From the NCBI GenBank assembly GCA_910584875.1, contig CAJUDA010000004.1, positions 52,157-116,156 of the forward strand: a stretch of DNA of 64,000 bases, given 5' to 3'. Each line of letters begins with the position of its first letter. Position 1 is the first letter of the stretch. The position numbers and the translations under genes are program-made. The notes under the pieces are model-generated. The model was not told where the DNA came from, ran no database searches, and saw only the letters and a list, made by a program, of their open reading frames with translations. The stretch is from an uncultured Eubacterium sp. (GTDB lineage Bacteria; Bacillota; Clostridia; Lachnospirales; Lachnospiraceae). Of this stretch, positions 35,079-44,524 are shown piece after piece.

Positions 35079-36254
35079 TCAGAGAATCTTATCCAGCACA
35101 GCGGTCATTTCATCCACATGCTTCTTTTCGATCACCAGCGGTGGTACAAAACGGATCACATTGGTGCCGGCACTCATTAGGATCAGTCCCTTCTCCAGCG
35201 CCTTCATCACATATGGTCCTGCCGCTTCTGTCAGCTCCAGTCCGCGCATCAGTCCCAGTCCTCTGGTCTCCCTGGCAATTTTTTTTGCCTTCACGATCTC
35301 TTCCAGCCGTTCTCCAAGATAAACTCCTGTCTCTGCCACATGCTGGACGATATTATTTTTCGCGAAAATATCCAGCGTCACTGATACGGCTGCCGCTGCC
35401 AGCGGATTGCCTCCGAATGTCGTACCGTGATCTCCCGGGACCAGCGCCTCCGCGATTTCCGCTGTCGTGGCAAAAGCACCGACCGTCATGCCGTTTCCGA
35501 TTCCTTTTGCCATCGTCACGATATCCGGCTGGATCCCATAATGCTGATAGGCAAACATCCTGCCGGTACGTCCCATGCCGCACTGGATCTCATCACAGAT
35601 CATCATGATATCATGTTCATCACACAGAGTCCGTATCCCCTGCAGAAACTCCCGGTCTGCCGGATAAATCCCGCCTTCTCCCTGTACTGCCTCCACGATA
35701 ACAGCATATGTGTTATTGGTTATCTTTTCCTTTACACTGTCCAGGTCATTGTAACGGGCAAAACTGACGCCGCCGATCATTGGTTCAAATGGTTCCCTGT
35801 ATTTTTTCGTCCCCGTCACAGACAATGCTCCCATGCTCCGTCCATGAAATGCCTTATCCATGGAAACGATCTCGTGACGTTCTTCGTGCCCTTTCATGAT
35901 CGCATATTTGCGTGCCAGCTTCAGCGCTCCCTCATTTGCCTCACCACCGCTGTTTGCCATAAAAACTTTATCCATACCGGAGGCGTCAGCCAGTCCTTTT
36001 GCCGCCTTCACAAGCGGTTCCGAATAAAAATAGTTGGAAAAGTGGATTCCCCTGTCGATCTGCTCTTTCAGTGCGTTTTTGTATGTTTCGTCACTGTAAC
36101 CAAGGGCACAGACAGCGATCCCTCCCCCGAAATCCAGATATTTCTTTCCCTCTGTATCATAGAGATATACCCCTTCGCCATGATCCAGCATCACTGGATA
36201 ACGGTTATACGAATGGATCAGATAATTCTCCGCCTCTGCTATTTTTTTTTGCAT
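35079..36254 (-). CDS. argD: Acetylornithine aminotransferase
   Basis: 391 residues. PLP class-III aminotransferase making N-acetylornithine in arginine synthesis. Visible: FGGGIAVCALGY, FMANSGGEANEGALKLARKY, FHGRSMGALSVTG, VEAVQGEGGI, CDEIQCGMGRTG and the PLP lysine in TMAKGIGNG. GGAGGATAAGACAG precedes ATG 36254, 21 bp after argB. Last gene of the argCJBD operon. Confidence 0.96.
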   Translation of the reverse strand: MQKKIAEAENYLIHSYNRYPVMLDHGEGVYLYDTEGKKYLDFGGGIAVCALGYSDETYKNALKEQIDRGIHFSNYFYSEPLVKAAKGLADASGMDKVFMANSGGEANEGALKLARKYAIMKGHEERHEIVSMDKAFHGRSMGALSVTGTKKYREPFEPMIGGVSFARYNDLDSVKEKITNNTYAVIVEAVQGEGGIYPADREFLQGIRTLCDEHDIMMICDEIQCGMGRTGRMFAYQHYGIQPDIVTMAKGIGNGMTVGAFATTAEIAEALVPGDHGTTFGGNPLAAAAVSVTLDIFAKNNIVQHVAETGVYLGERLEEIVKAKKIARETRGLGLMRGLELTEAAGPYVMKALEKGLILMSAGTNVIRFVPPLVIEKKHVDEMTAVLDKIL

Positions 36255-36275
36255 CTGTCTTATCCTCCCTTACTC

Positions 36276-37187
36276 TTATGCCTGATTTTTTTCGTGTGGG
36301 TACAGATCCACCTGATCCCCTATGATCGCGGTACCGATTCCCTTTTTCGTATAGAATTCCAGAAGCAGGCAGTGCTGCTGACGTCCGTCCAGAATATGGA
36401 CGCGTCCGACGCCCTGTTCCACCGCTTCGATACAATTACGGATCTTGGGGATCATACCGCCGCCAATGGTGCCGTCTTTGATCAGGTACTTTGCCTCTTT
36501 TACGGGAAGTACGGAAATCAGTGTGTCCGGATCCTCGGGATCCATGCAGACTCCTTCGATATCTGTCATAAAGGCAAGTTTCTCTGCGTGGATGGATTTG
36601 GCAATGGCACTTGCCGCATCATCGGCGTTGATATTGTATGCCTGATAATTTTTATCCATGCCGATCGGGGCAATGATCGGGACAAAATCATTCCCGATCA
36701 GTGTATCGATCAGTCCGGGATCTACCGATTCTACCTCTCCGACAAAACCAATATCCTGACCCTTCACCGTTTTTCTGCGGCAGATCATGGTGCCGCCGTC
36801 CTTACCGCTGATCCCCGCCGCCTTCACTCCCAGCTTTTCCATCATCTGTACCAGATGTTTGTTTACCTTGCTCAGCACCATCTCTGCTACTTCCATCGTA
36901 TCTGCGTCGGTGACTCGGAGTCCCTCGACAAACTGGCTCTCCTTGCCCATATAACCAAGCCATTTGCTGATCTCTTTCCCTCCGCCGTGTACGATGATCG
37001 GCTGCATCCCTACCAGTTTGAGAAGAGCCACATCTTTAATGACGGATTCCTGTAGTTTCTCATCCAGCATGGCACTCCCGCCATACTTCACGACTACCTT
37101 CTTTCCGTTAAAGTCTCTTATGTACGGCAGCGCCTCGATCAGAGTCTCTGCCTTCAACATGATATCATCTAACTGCTGCTGTTCCAT
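36276..37187 (-). CDS. argB: Acetylglutamate kinase
   Basis: 303 residues. Second step of arginine synthesis. VVKYGGSAM at the start, IIVHGGGKEISKWL, NINADDAASAIA, and VLPVKEAKYLIKDGTIGGGMIPKI. The long N-terminal helix (about 1-20) is as in arginine-inhibited hexameric enzymes, so feedback control is likely. AGGAGG before ATG 37187; 15 bp after argJ. Confidence 0.96.
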   Translation of the reverse strand: MEQQQLDDIMLKAETLIEALPYIRDFNGKKVVVKYGGSAMLDEKLQESVIKDVALLKLVGMQPIIVHGGGKEISKWLGYMGKESQFVEGLRVTDADTMEVAEMVLSKVNKHLVQMMEKLGVKAAGISGKDGGTMICRRKTVKGQDIGFVGEVESVDPGLIDTLIGNDFVPIIAPIGMDKNYQAYNINADDAASAIAKSIHAEKLAFMTDIEGVCMDPEDPDTLISVLPVKEAKYLIKDGTIGGGMIPKIRNCIEAVEQGVGRVHILDGRQQHCLLLEFYTKKGIGTAIIGDQVDLYPHEKNQA

Positions 37188-37202
37188 CTCTTACCTCCTG
37201 CC

Positions 37203-38423
37203 TTAACTTCTATAATCTCCATTGATCTTCACATAATCATAGGTCAGATCGCAGCCCCATGCTGTGGCGGAGCTGTCTCCCTCCTTCATGTCGCAGATCA
37301 CGGTTACCTTCTGTTTGCTGAGTAATTCTGTCGCTTTTCCTTCGCTGTAATCGGTCGCCACACCATCCTGCACCAGTACAAGGGATGTGCCTTCTGCCTC
37401 CAGAGTCAGATCAATGATCTCAGGGTTGAACGGCACGCCGGCATAGCCAAGAGCGCAGAGAATCCGTCCCCAGTTGGCGTCGCTGCCAAAGACTGCCGTT
37501 TTGACAAGGTTCGACGTGATCACAGATTTACCCAGTGTTTTTGCCTTTTCCCTGGATTCACAGTGAACGACCTTCACCTCAAATAATTTTGTGGCGCCCT
37601 CTCCGTCGGCAGCCATCTGTTTTGCCAGTTCGGTTGAGACATAGTTTAATGCTTCCTTAAAGTCCTCATATGCCTTCATCCCCTTCTGGATCGTGATGCC
37701 GGATGCGCCATTTGCCAGCACAAGATACGTATCGTTCGTCGATGTATCCCGGTCTACGGAGATCATATTAAAGCTGTCAGCCACTGCCTCCTTTGTCAGC
37801 TCCTGCAGATCCTCCCGGGATATAGCGGCATCCGTCGTCGTCACACTGAGCATCGTCGCCATATTGGGGTGAATCATACCAGAACCTTTGCTCATACCGC
37901 CTACCGTAACGGTCACACCGTCCACCTCAAAGGATACGGCTGCCTCCTTCGGTACGGTATCGGTCGTCATGATCGCTCTTGCCGCCGCTTCCGCCGCTTC
38001 CCTTCCTGCTGACAGATTTTGTTTCAGCAGAACCGCCCCCTTTTGCAGCGGTTCCAGGGGAAGCTGCATACCAATAACACCCGTCGATGCTGTCAGCACC
38101 TCTTCGGTCCTGATATCCAGCTGATCGGCCACTGCCACTGCCATTGCCGCATTTTGCTGCTTCCCCTCTTCTCCGGTACAGGCATTGGCAATCCCGCTGT
38201 TCAGTACCACGGCATGAACCGGAGCTCCCTTTGCCACGATCTCTTTATCCCATAAAACAGGAGCCGCTTTTACTACATTTGTAGTAAAAGTTCCCGCACA
38301 GACGGCGGGCTTTTCTGTATAAACAAGCGCCATATCGGTCCGTCCCTGATATTTGATTCCTGCCGCCGCTGCTGATGCCTGGTATCCCTTCGCTGCGGTA
38401 ACACCGCCCTCTATCTTTTTCAA
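37203..38423 (-). CDS. argJ: Bifunctional ornithine acetyltransferase/N-acetylglutamate synthase
   Basis: 406 residues. ArgJ recycles the acetyl group from acetylornithine to glutamate and can start the cycle. The self-cleavage site before Thr is visible in HPNMATMLSV, next to GMSKGSGMI; the nucleophile follows the A of MATM. C-terminal marks: NLVKTAVFGSDANWGRIL and GRSWGCDLTYDYVKIN-like end (AWGCDLTYDYVKIN). Start is TTG 38423 with AAGGAG 8-10 bp upstream; it matches the usual MKKIEGGVTA start. GTG 38441 has no ribosome site. Confidence 0.95.
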   Translation of the reverse strand: MKKIEGGVTAAKGYQASAAAAGIKYQGRTDMALVYTEKPAVCAGTFTTNVVKAAPVLWDKEIVAKGAPVHAVVLNSGIANACTGEEGKQQNAAMAVAVADQLDIRTEEVLTASTGVIGMQLPLEPLQKGAVLLKQNLSAGREAAEAAARAIMTTDTVPKEAAVSFEVDGVTVTVGGMSKGSGMIHPNMATMLSVTTTDAAISREDLQELTKEAVADSFNMISVDRDTSTNDTYLVLANGASGITIQKGMKAYEDFKEALNYVSTELAKQMAADGEGATKLFEVKVVHCESREKAKTLGKSVITSNLVKTAVFGSDANWGRILCALGYAGVPFNPEIIDLTLEAEGTSLVLVQDGVATDYSEGKATELLSKQKVTVICDMKEGDSSATAWGCDLTYDYVKINGDYRS

Positions 38424-38468
38424 TTCCCTCGCTCCTTCCACATGAATGTTTTTCTGACAACATGAATA

Positions 38469-38482
38469 CCGCCGTTGAGCTA
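38469..38482. repeat. Half copy of the palindromic repeat
   Basis: CCGCCGTTGAGCTA matches the right end of the 38-bp elements. It provides the TAG stop codon of argC. With 14 bp it may be chance, but it sits at a gene end like the others. Confidence 0.45.
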
Positions 38483-39520
38483 AGGTACAAGGGGGACAAA
38501 ACGAAGCCCCTCTGCCTCATCCAGACCAAACATCAGGTTCATGTTCTGTACCGCCTGACCGGCGGCGCCCTTTGTGATATTGTCCATTGCACCCATCATG
38601 ATTACCCGTCCTGTCCGTTCATCTGCCTTCACGTTGACATCGACAAAGTTGCTCCCTTCTACCCACTTCGTCTCCGGACAGACACCTTCATCCAGAACCC
38701 GGACAAAGTATTCATCCCTGTATGTATCCTCATATGCCTTACGGATCTGTTCCGGCGTCACGCCTTCTTTATATTTGGCATAGGCTGTGATCAGGATTCC
38801 CCGGTTCATGGGGATCAGGTGAGGAGTAAAGTTAAGAACTACCTTCTGGCCGCTGGCATAGGAAAGCTGTTCTTCAATCTCTGGTGTATGACGGTGTGTT
38901 GATACACCATATGCCTTGATGTTTTCATTGACTTCACAGTACAGGTTTGGCACTTTGGCGCCCCGTCCGGCACCGGATGTCCCGGATTTCGCATCAATGA
39001 CCAGGGTGTCCATATCGATCAGCCCTGCCTTTGCCAGTGGATAGATGGATAACGTCGAACAGGTGGGGTAGCAGCCCGGATTGGCAACCAGCCTTGCACC
39101 CTTTACCTGCTCTCTGTTGATCTCGCAGAGACCATATACTGCTTCACCGATCAGCTGGGGACTCTTGTGCGTTATCCCATACCACTTTTTATAAGTGGAT
39201 ACATCCTTGATGCGGTAATCTGCACTGAGATCGATCACCTTTGCATTCTGCAGGATTTCTTCTTCTAATATCCCGGCAAGATATCCCTGGGGAGTTGCCG
39301 TGAAGATCACATCCGCTTCTCTGGACAGGGTCAGCAGATCATCCCCTTTACATACATCTTCTACAATCTGAAATACATTACCGAAAACAGAACTGAATTT
39401 CTGATCCACATAACTCCGGGATCCATACCATACGATTTCTGCCTCTTTGTGCTGCAGGAGCAGACGGACCAGTTCCTGTCCGGCATACCCGGTAGCACCT
39501 ATAATACCTGCTCTTATCAT
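38480..39520 (-). CDS. argC: N-acetyl-gamma-glutamyl-phosphate reductase
   Basis: 346 residues. NADPH-dependent third step of arginine synthesis. GATGYAGQELVRLL nucleotide-binding start, the catalytic Cys in VANPGCYPTC, KSGTSGAGRGAK, and HRHTPEIEEQL. First gene of argCJBD. Its ribosome site (AAGAGGA) is inside the last hairpin of the leader, so start access may be controlled. Confidence 0.96.
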   Translation of the reverse strand: MIRAGIIGATGYAGQELVRLLLQHKEAEIVWYGSRSYVDQKFSSVFGNVFQIVEDVCKGDDLLTLSREADVIFTATPQGYLAGILEEEILQNAKVIDLSADYRIKDVSTYKKWYGITHKSPQLIGEAVYGLCEINREQVKGARLVANPGCYPTCSTLSIYPLAKAGLIDMDTLVIDAKSGTSGAGRGAKVPNLYCEVNENIKAYGVSTHRHTPEIEEQLSYASGQKVVLNFTPHLIPMNRGILITAYAKYKEGVTPEQIRKAYEDTYRDEYFVRVLDEGVCPETKWVEGSNFVDVNVKADERTGRVIMMGAMDNITKGAAGQAVQNMNLMFGLDEAEGLRFVPLVP

Positions 39521-39525
39521 AAAAT

Positions 39526-39665
39526 CCTCTTTTCTGAGCGACTTGTCGCGAAGAGGCGATGAGAAAGCTGCGTATGCAGTTTCTCATCTGCCAGTATGCT
39601 ATTTGTTTTCGCCCAGAAACAAATAGCCGTGTGAAAAATCAGCACTTCAGTGTGATTTTTCACAC
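39526..39665 (-). promoter_or_regulatory. argC leader with four consecutive hairpins
   Basis: Read leftwards, four stem-loops follow each other: 39665-39629 (GTGTGAAAAATCA stem), 39627-39598 (GCTATTTGTTT stem), 39588-39558 (GATGAGAAACTGC stem, with an inner palindrome), and 39556-39526 (CCTCTT/AAGAGG stem with GCGACAAGTCGC above). The last one includes the argC ribosome binding site. No T-run follows any, so they are not plain terminators. Confidence 0.8.
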
Positions 39666-39680
39666 TATCCTCCTGATTAT

Positions 39681-39716
39681 ATGCATTCATCATGAATATT
39701 TATGCATATTATTCAT
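39681..39716. promoter_or_regulatory. Candidate ARG (ArgR) operator
   Basis: ATGAATATTTATGCAT at 39692-39707 overlaps ATGCATATTATTCAT at 39702-39716, with ATGCATTCAT at 39681. These resemble the TGAATATTTATTCA-type boxes bound by ArgR/AhrC. They lie directly downstream of the argC -10, where a repressor would block it. Confidence 0.6.
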
Positions 39717-39727
39717 AAACTTTGTTT

Positions 39728-39756
39728 ATTATACTCCTTTTACCGAAAATATGCAA
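39728..39756 (-). promoter_or_regulatory. argC promoter
   Basis: TTGCAT at 39756-39751, a 17-bp spacer and a perfect TATAAT at 39733-39728, read leftwards. Confidence 0.75.
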
Positions 39757-39806
39757 CACTATTACATAATTTTTATAAAATTTTAGATTTTTAAACTATT
39801 TCCCTC

Positions 39807-39835
39807 TTGCATATTATACAGTTCTGTTGTATATT
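39807..39835 (+). promoter_or_regulatory. argG promoter
   Basis: TTGCAT at 39807-39812, a 17-bp spacer and TATATT at 39830-39835. The spacer begins with ATTATACA, part of a TGCATATTATACA stretch that resembles half ARG boxes. Confidence 0.65.
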
Positions 39836-39902
39836 AAACAAAGGCAGAAAAAATTATTTCAATACACTGTTTTCAGTAATTAATCATTGGAGGTCTTTTA
39901 TT

Positions 39903-41120
39903 ATGAAAGAAAAAGTTGTTTTAGCTTATTCCGGCGGTCTGGATACGACAGCGATCATTCCATGGCTGAAGGAGAATTTTGATTATGAAGTGATCTGCGT
40001 CTGCATCGACTGCGGGCAGGGCGAAGAGCTGGACGGTCTGGAAGAGAGAGCCAAATTCTGCGGTGCTTCTAAATTGTACATAGAAGACGTCGTAGACGAG
40101 TTCTGCGATGAATATGTACTCCCTTGTGTACAGGCACACGCCGTCTATGAAAATAAATATCTGCTCGGCACGTCCATGGCACGTCCGGTAATTGCCAAAC
40201 GTCTGGTGGAGATCGCCCGTAAAGAAGGTGCTACTGCAATCTGCCACGGCGCTACCGGTAAGGGAAATGACCAGATCCGTTTTGAACTGGGGATCAAGGC
40301 ACTGGCACCTGATTTAAAGATCATCGCTGCATGGCGAAGTGACAAATGGACACTGGATTCCCGGGAATCTGAGATTGAATACTGTAAGGCACACGGCATT
40401 GACCTGCCGTTCTCTGCGGACAGCAGCTACAGCCGTGACCGCAACCTGTGGCACATCAGCCATGAGGGACTGGAACTGGAAGAGCCGGCAAATGAGCCGA
40501 ACTTTGACCACCTTCTCGTACTTGGTACCACACCGGAGAAGGCTCCGGAGGAGGGTGAGTATGTTACTATGACCTTTGAGGCCGGCGTGCCAAAGAGCGT
40601 CAATGGAAAGGAAATGAAACTGTCCGATATCATCCGCACCCTTAATGAACTGGGCGGCAAACATGGTATCGGTATCGTAGATATCGTGGAAAACCGCGTA
40701 GTTGGCATGAAATCCCGCGGCGTCTATGAAACACCGGGCGGCACGATCCTGTATGAAGCACACCAGCAGCTGGAAGAGCTGATCCTGGACCGCGATACGA
40801 CGACCGTGAAGCTGGACATGGGAAATAAGCTGGCACAGATCTGCTATGAGGGTAAATGGTTCTCTCCTCTCCGTGAAGCGGTGCAGGCGTTTATCGAATC
40901 CACCCAGAAATATGTGACCGGTGAAGTGAAGTTCAAGCTCTATAAAGGTAATATCATCAAGGCCGGGACTACATCCCCGTACAGTCTGTATAACGAAAGC
41001 ATCGCCTCCTTTACAACGGGTGATCTCTACGATCATCACGATGCGGAGGGCTTCATCAATCTCTTCGGTCTGTCCACAAAGGTACGTGCCATGAAGATGG
41101 CTGAGGTGGAGAAAGACTGA
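39903..41120 (+). CDS. argG: Argininosuccinate synthase
   Basis: 405 residues. Joins citrulline and aspartate with ATP. ATP-pyrophosphatase P-loop AYSGGLDTTAI at the start; ATGKGNDQIRFE; the DSSYSRDRNLWHIS substrate region; KFKLYKGNI near the end. ATG 39903 follows GGAGG by 9 bp; the frame to 39807 covers the promoter. Divergent from argC. argH is not in the window. Confidence 0.97.
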   Translation: MKEKVVLAYSGGLDTTAIIPWLKENFDYEVICVCIDCGQGEELDGLEERAKFCGASKLYIEDVVDEFCDEYVLPCVQAHAVYENKYLLGTSMARPVIAKRLVEIARKEGATAICHGATGKGNDQIRFELGIKALAPDLKIIAAWRSDKWTLDSRESEIEYCKAHGIDLPFSADSSYSRDRNLWHISHEGLELEEPANEPNFDHLLVLGTTPEKAPEEGEYVTMTFEAGVPKSVNGKEMKLSDIIRTLNELGGKHGIGIVDIVENRVVGMKSRGVYETPGGTILYEAHQQLEELILDRDTTTVKLDMGNKLAQICYEGKWFSPLREAVQAFIESTQKYVTGEVKFKLYKGNIIKAGTTSPYSLYNESIASFTTGDLYDHHDAEGFINLFGLSTKVRAMKMAEVEKD

Positions 41121-41149
41121 ATAAAAGATAAAAATTGATGTGTTACAAT

Positions 41150-41191
41150 GAGAAAAGGACATATGTTTTTTGCTTCATATGTCCTTTTCTC
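41150..41191. terminator. Bidirectional terminator between argG and AAA paralogue 2
   Basis: GAGAAAAGGACATATG, a 10-bp loop with T-run, then CATATGTCCTTTTCTC. A 16-bp perfect stem with A/T tracts on both sides; serves two convergent genes. Confidence 0.88.
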
Positions 41192-41210
41192 ATTTAAAAA
41201 TGCTTACTGC

Positions 41211-42875
41211 TTACCCGATCAATACCCTTTTTCCATGGAAAGCAAAACCATATTTTCTGATCCGTTCGTTCGGTATCCCTCTGTCTATTAATGACTGCTC
41301 ATATCGTTTCTCTTCAATCTGCTGCAAAGCTGCCCGTACGGTATCCTCCAGCTTTCCTTCTTCTTCCTGATCATATACTTTAAACTCCAGTATAATTCCG
41401 TCATCTTCCTTGTTCACGGGAGTCAGCATTACATCATAGCGACCCAGACCACTCTCTCTGTTGGATATCACCTGATATCTACCGGCAAGGTCCACTAACA
41501 GACCAAGGACAAAGCCATGATAGAAACGCTCTGGATTTGTACTCTCTGAAGGATGATTTCCTCCATCAAATGAACTGAACATGGAAAGTGCCATCCTGTT
41601 CATGTAAGCATTCATCTCTTTCCGATCCCCCCTTAGGAGTGCCCTAACAAAATCATTGTAACAGGAACCACGCTCATCAAACCAGTCCAGAACCATATTC
41701 TCAAATGTATGTTTCACTTCATAATTTGTCAGGGAAAGTTCATATTCCTTTCCATGGACTGCTATTATTTTCAAATAACCCGCCGCTAGTAAGAGGCTCC
41801 AGACAGCCTGATCACTTCCATCCAACTGATTAAAAACAATTTCCTCATTAATTCGGCTAATAATAGTCTTCTCTCTCAGAAGATCCTCGAATTGCATTTT
41901 AATGTTCTTATCTCCCTGGCGAATCAGACTGCCTGCCAGGGCATTGGAACTTGTATTTGCCCAATAAGGTTTTAATTCCCCGGTATCAAGAAAATTTATG
42001 ACTGACCATGGATTATAGATATCTGTAATATCCCCTATTATGAAACCATCATACCAGTTTTTAGCTTCTTCTTTATTTGATAAATTAAATTCATTCATGG
42101 CATCAAAAACTTCCTTTTCGGTAAAACCAAAACAAGAAGCGTATTCATGGGATATCATGGAAATTACTTTCAGATTATTTAAATCTGAAAATAAAGATTC
42201 TTTACTTATTCTTGTAATACCAGTCATAACAGCTCGTTCCAGATTTGGATTCGTCTTAAAGGTATTATTAAACAGATTCCTTGTAAAAGAAACCATTTCT
42301 TTCCAGTACCCGTTGACATATGCTTCCTGCATTGGTGTATCATACTCATCTAACAAGATAATCACTTTTTTCCCATAATAACGATGTAGGTAGGATGACA
42401 ATCTTTGAAGTGCTACAGCAGCATCACTGTTACCCATATCAATTCCCACCCGGTTGTAATATTTTATTTCTCTGTCTTCTAGAATTCCTGATTTTTTTAA
42501 AAAGGAGTATGATATATAAAGATCTTCCAAAACCTGAAAAATCTGCTCCTTTGCTTCAATAAAGTTATCTGACTTTACCCCTGCGAAGGATAGAAAAATT
42601 ACGGGATAAGTCCCTTGCAATTCTCTATATTTTTTATCCTGCCAGATACCCAGATTTTCAAAAACATTTTCTTCCCCAGTATAATTTACGCTAAAAAATC
42701 GCTCCAGCATACTCATATTGAGAGTTTTTCCAAACCGTCTGGGTCGGGTAATCAGTGTTACCTTATCCTTACTCTCCCACCACTCTTTTATAAAAAATGT
42801 TTTATCTACGTAAAAACAATTTTCTTTAATCAATTCTCCAAAATCCTGTGCCCCGATTGATACAACCCGTGCCAT
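41211..42875 (-). CDS. AAA-ATPase-like / PD-(D/E)XK nuclease-like protein, paralogue 2
   Basis: 554 residues, the same length as paralogue 1. FYVDKTFFIKEWW, P-loop TRPRRFGKT at 43-51 (K50), Walker B VIILLDEYDTP, and C-terminal GLGRYDVMLTP with GIILEFKVYD. Long stretches match the other two copies (for example NLFNNTFKTNP and SKESLFSDLNN). GGAGG precedes ATG 42875. Stand-alone gene next to the arginine locus; the family role is not known. Confidence 0.9.
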   Translation of the reverse strand: MARVVSIGAQDFGELIKENCFYVDKTFFIKEWWESKDKVTLITRPRRFGKTLNMSMLERFFSVNYTGEENVFENLGIWQDKKYRELQGTYPVIFLSFAGVKSDNFIEAKEQIFQVLEDLYISYSFLKKSGILEDREIKYYNRVGIDMGNSDAAVALQRLSSYLHRYYGKKVIILLDEYDTPMQEAYVNGYWKEMVSFTRNLFNNTFKTNPNLERAVMTGITRISKESLFSDLNNLKVISMISHEYASCFGFTEKEVFDAMNEFNLSNKEEAKNWYDGFIIGDITDIYNPWSVINFLDTGELKPYWANTSSNALAGSLIRQGDKNIKMQFEDLLREKTIISRINEEIVFNQLDGSDQAVWSLLLAAGYLKIIAVHGKEYELSLTNYEVKHTFENMVLDWFDERGSCYNDFVRALLRGDRKEMNAYMNRMALSMFSSFDGGNHPSESTNPERFYHGFVLGLLVDLAGRYQVISNRESGLGRYDVMLTPVNKEDDGIILEFKVYDQEEEGKLEDTVRAALQQIEEKRYEQSLIDRGIPNERIRKYGFAFHGKRVLIG

Positions 42876-42973
42876 AGTCTATCCTCCGCTTTTCTATGAT
42901 CTTATTAATATCCCTATATTGTATACTGTTAGAAAATATTATATCTATCGCAACAAGCCATGTAAAGTATTTT

Positions 42974-43025
42974 ATAAAAATTTCTCTGTACTCTTTACTT
43001 CACTCCTGTACAGAGAAATTTTTAT
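42974..43025 (-). terminator. Terminator after the anti-sigma gene
   Basis: ATAAAAATTTCTCTGTAC and its exact complement around a 16-bp loop; an 18-bp stem with A/T-rich ends, 17 bp after the stop at 43043. Read leftwards it ends in TTTTTAT. Confidence 0.8.
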
Positions 43026-43042
43026 AACATGAAATCAGTTTG

Positions 43043-44522
43043 TCAGTCCTTCGCTCCTGCTTTCATCTCCACATAATTATCATTCATATAAGCAAGCTCG
43101 GTAACCAGAAACATATGATCAGTCAGATCTTCATCCACCAGATAAGCAAAGTGATACGTCTGCTCTTCCCCTTTCCTCATCTTTTTTATGCGAAATTTCT
43201 GTTTCCCTGAAATAGCAGGGTACAAAATCCATCAGGGCATCTGAAATTTTTTCTGGACGGTTGTATTTGAAATACAAATCGGTATCATAGTATTTTCCTT
43301 TTTCTTTCTCAAAAAATATGATCCGCGGCAGGTTAAAAAGCACATGATCTTTTTTCGCTTTTACCTTCATTGTGACATATACCATCTTCGGCTGTACTTT
43401 TTCCGTCCCTGTTACAGTCTGTTCTGGTCTGGACACCCCGTCTCCCGTGCAGATGTTCTCACGGATGTAGGGTTTCAAAATTCCCTTTTTATCCCATAAT
43501 CTGCTTCCTGCAGGAATATTGCTGTCATCCAGTGTTGTTTTATCTGTATCTATTATTTTAGAGGAAACTGTCACATCCGTCACCTGATAGCTGAATTCCT
43601 CCCCTTCCAGCTTCTGTCCCATGTTCTTTACCAGATCCGTAACTTCTTCCTTTTTGCTGTCCCCGGCAAGCTGTTCTGTGAAGCCTGTATGATGGAGGCT
43701 GAGATATTGATAACGGCACGCCTTTTCTTCACTGCATTCTATTACGTTTGTTTTTTCTGCCAGTGCGATCAGTCTTTCTGCTCCCAGTCCCTGCATACCG
43801 ACATACTGGATGATATATCCATATTCTTCATAAAAAACATAGAGCCCGATTGTATAGTCCGTATTCTGATCCGAACGATACCGTGATCCCTTTATCCCCA
43901 CAGATTCACTGAGCAATGCTTTGTGACCATTTACGGTGATCTCTTTTCTGTCCGTCTGGTTATACAGTTTCAGGACCGCATCCTTCTCCTGATCCATATA
44001 GATCACATTATAATAAAAATTCTTTCCTGCCTCAAATCCATCTTTATGGCTGTACGAATAGATCCCGTCTGTCCCTTTTTCCACCTTTTCCTCCCGGGTA
44101 ATGATCATCCCGTCCTCATCCTGCTCATAATACACCGAATCTTTATCTTTTACATATTCTTTGCCAAACTCGGATTCCACCCGGATATATTTCATCTTCT
44201 TGTCAGAGTCTGTTTTATCGGGCTCCGCAGTCGTTTTCCCAGTCTCCGATTTATCCAGTGCGACCTCCACCTGATAGTCGTCGCCATTGATCTTTACCGT
44301 AAAATACTTTGAAATCTTTTTAGCGGCAAAAACGCCTGACGGAATAATAAGGATCAGGCCGAGGCAGGCAGCCAGTCCTGCCTTCCATCTGCCGCTGAAC
44401 ATCGGAGTCTTTTCTCTCTTTTCGTCTGTCTGTCCGGACTGCCGGATCTCCCTGCTGATGCGTTCCTTTGCCTCCTCCGGCATCCGGACCCGCTTATAGG
44501 ATTCTTTGATTTTCCCTTCCAT
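43043..44522 (-). pseudogene. Anti-sigma-factor-like membrane protein, frameshifted near its end
   Basis: The main frame (44522-43131, 463 residues) has a charged inside part (about 1-45), one membrane segment (about 48-67) and a large outside domain rich in Lys/Glu. At DALMDF the frame shifts: its last 30 residues (CYFRETEISHKK...) look random, while the next frame continues sensibly as YPAISGKQKFRIKKMRKGEE to the stop at 43043. Removing one T from the TTTT run at 43227-43224 would join them into a protein of about 493 residues. It starts 2 bp after the sigma gene, the position of an anti-sigma factor. Real mutation or sequencing error cannot be told apart here. Confidence 0.75.
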
Positions 44523-44524
44523 CG

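Noticed and set aside
35427..37055. 542-codon open frame opposite argD and argB
   Set aside because: Antisense shadow of two well-conserved arginine genes; no ribosome site and no known domain.
39660..39675. AGGAGG followed by GTG-TGA in the argC leader (start-stop mini ORF)
   Set aside because: A single codon before the stop, partly in a hairpin stem; nothing shows that it is translated.
40314..41162. 282-codon open frame opposite argG
   Set aside because: Shadow of argG; Cys/Phe/Ile-rich translation typical of antisense frames.
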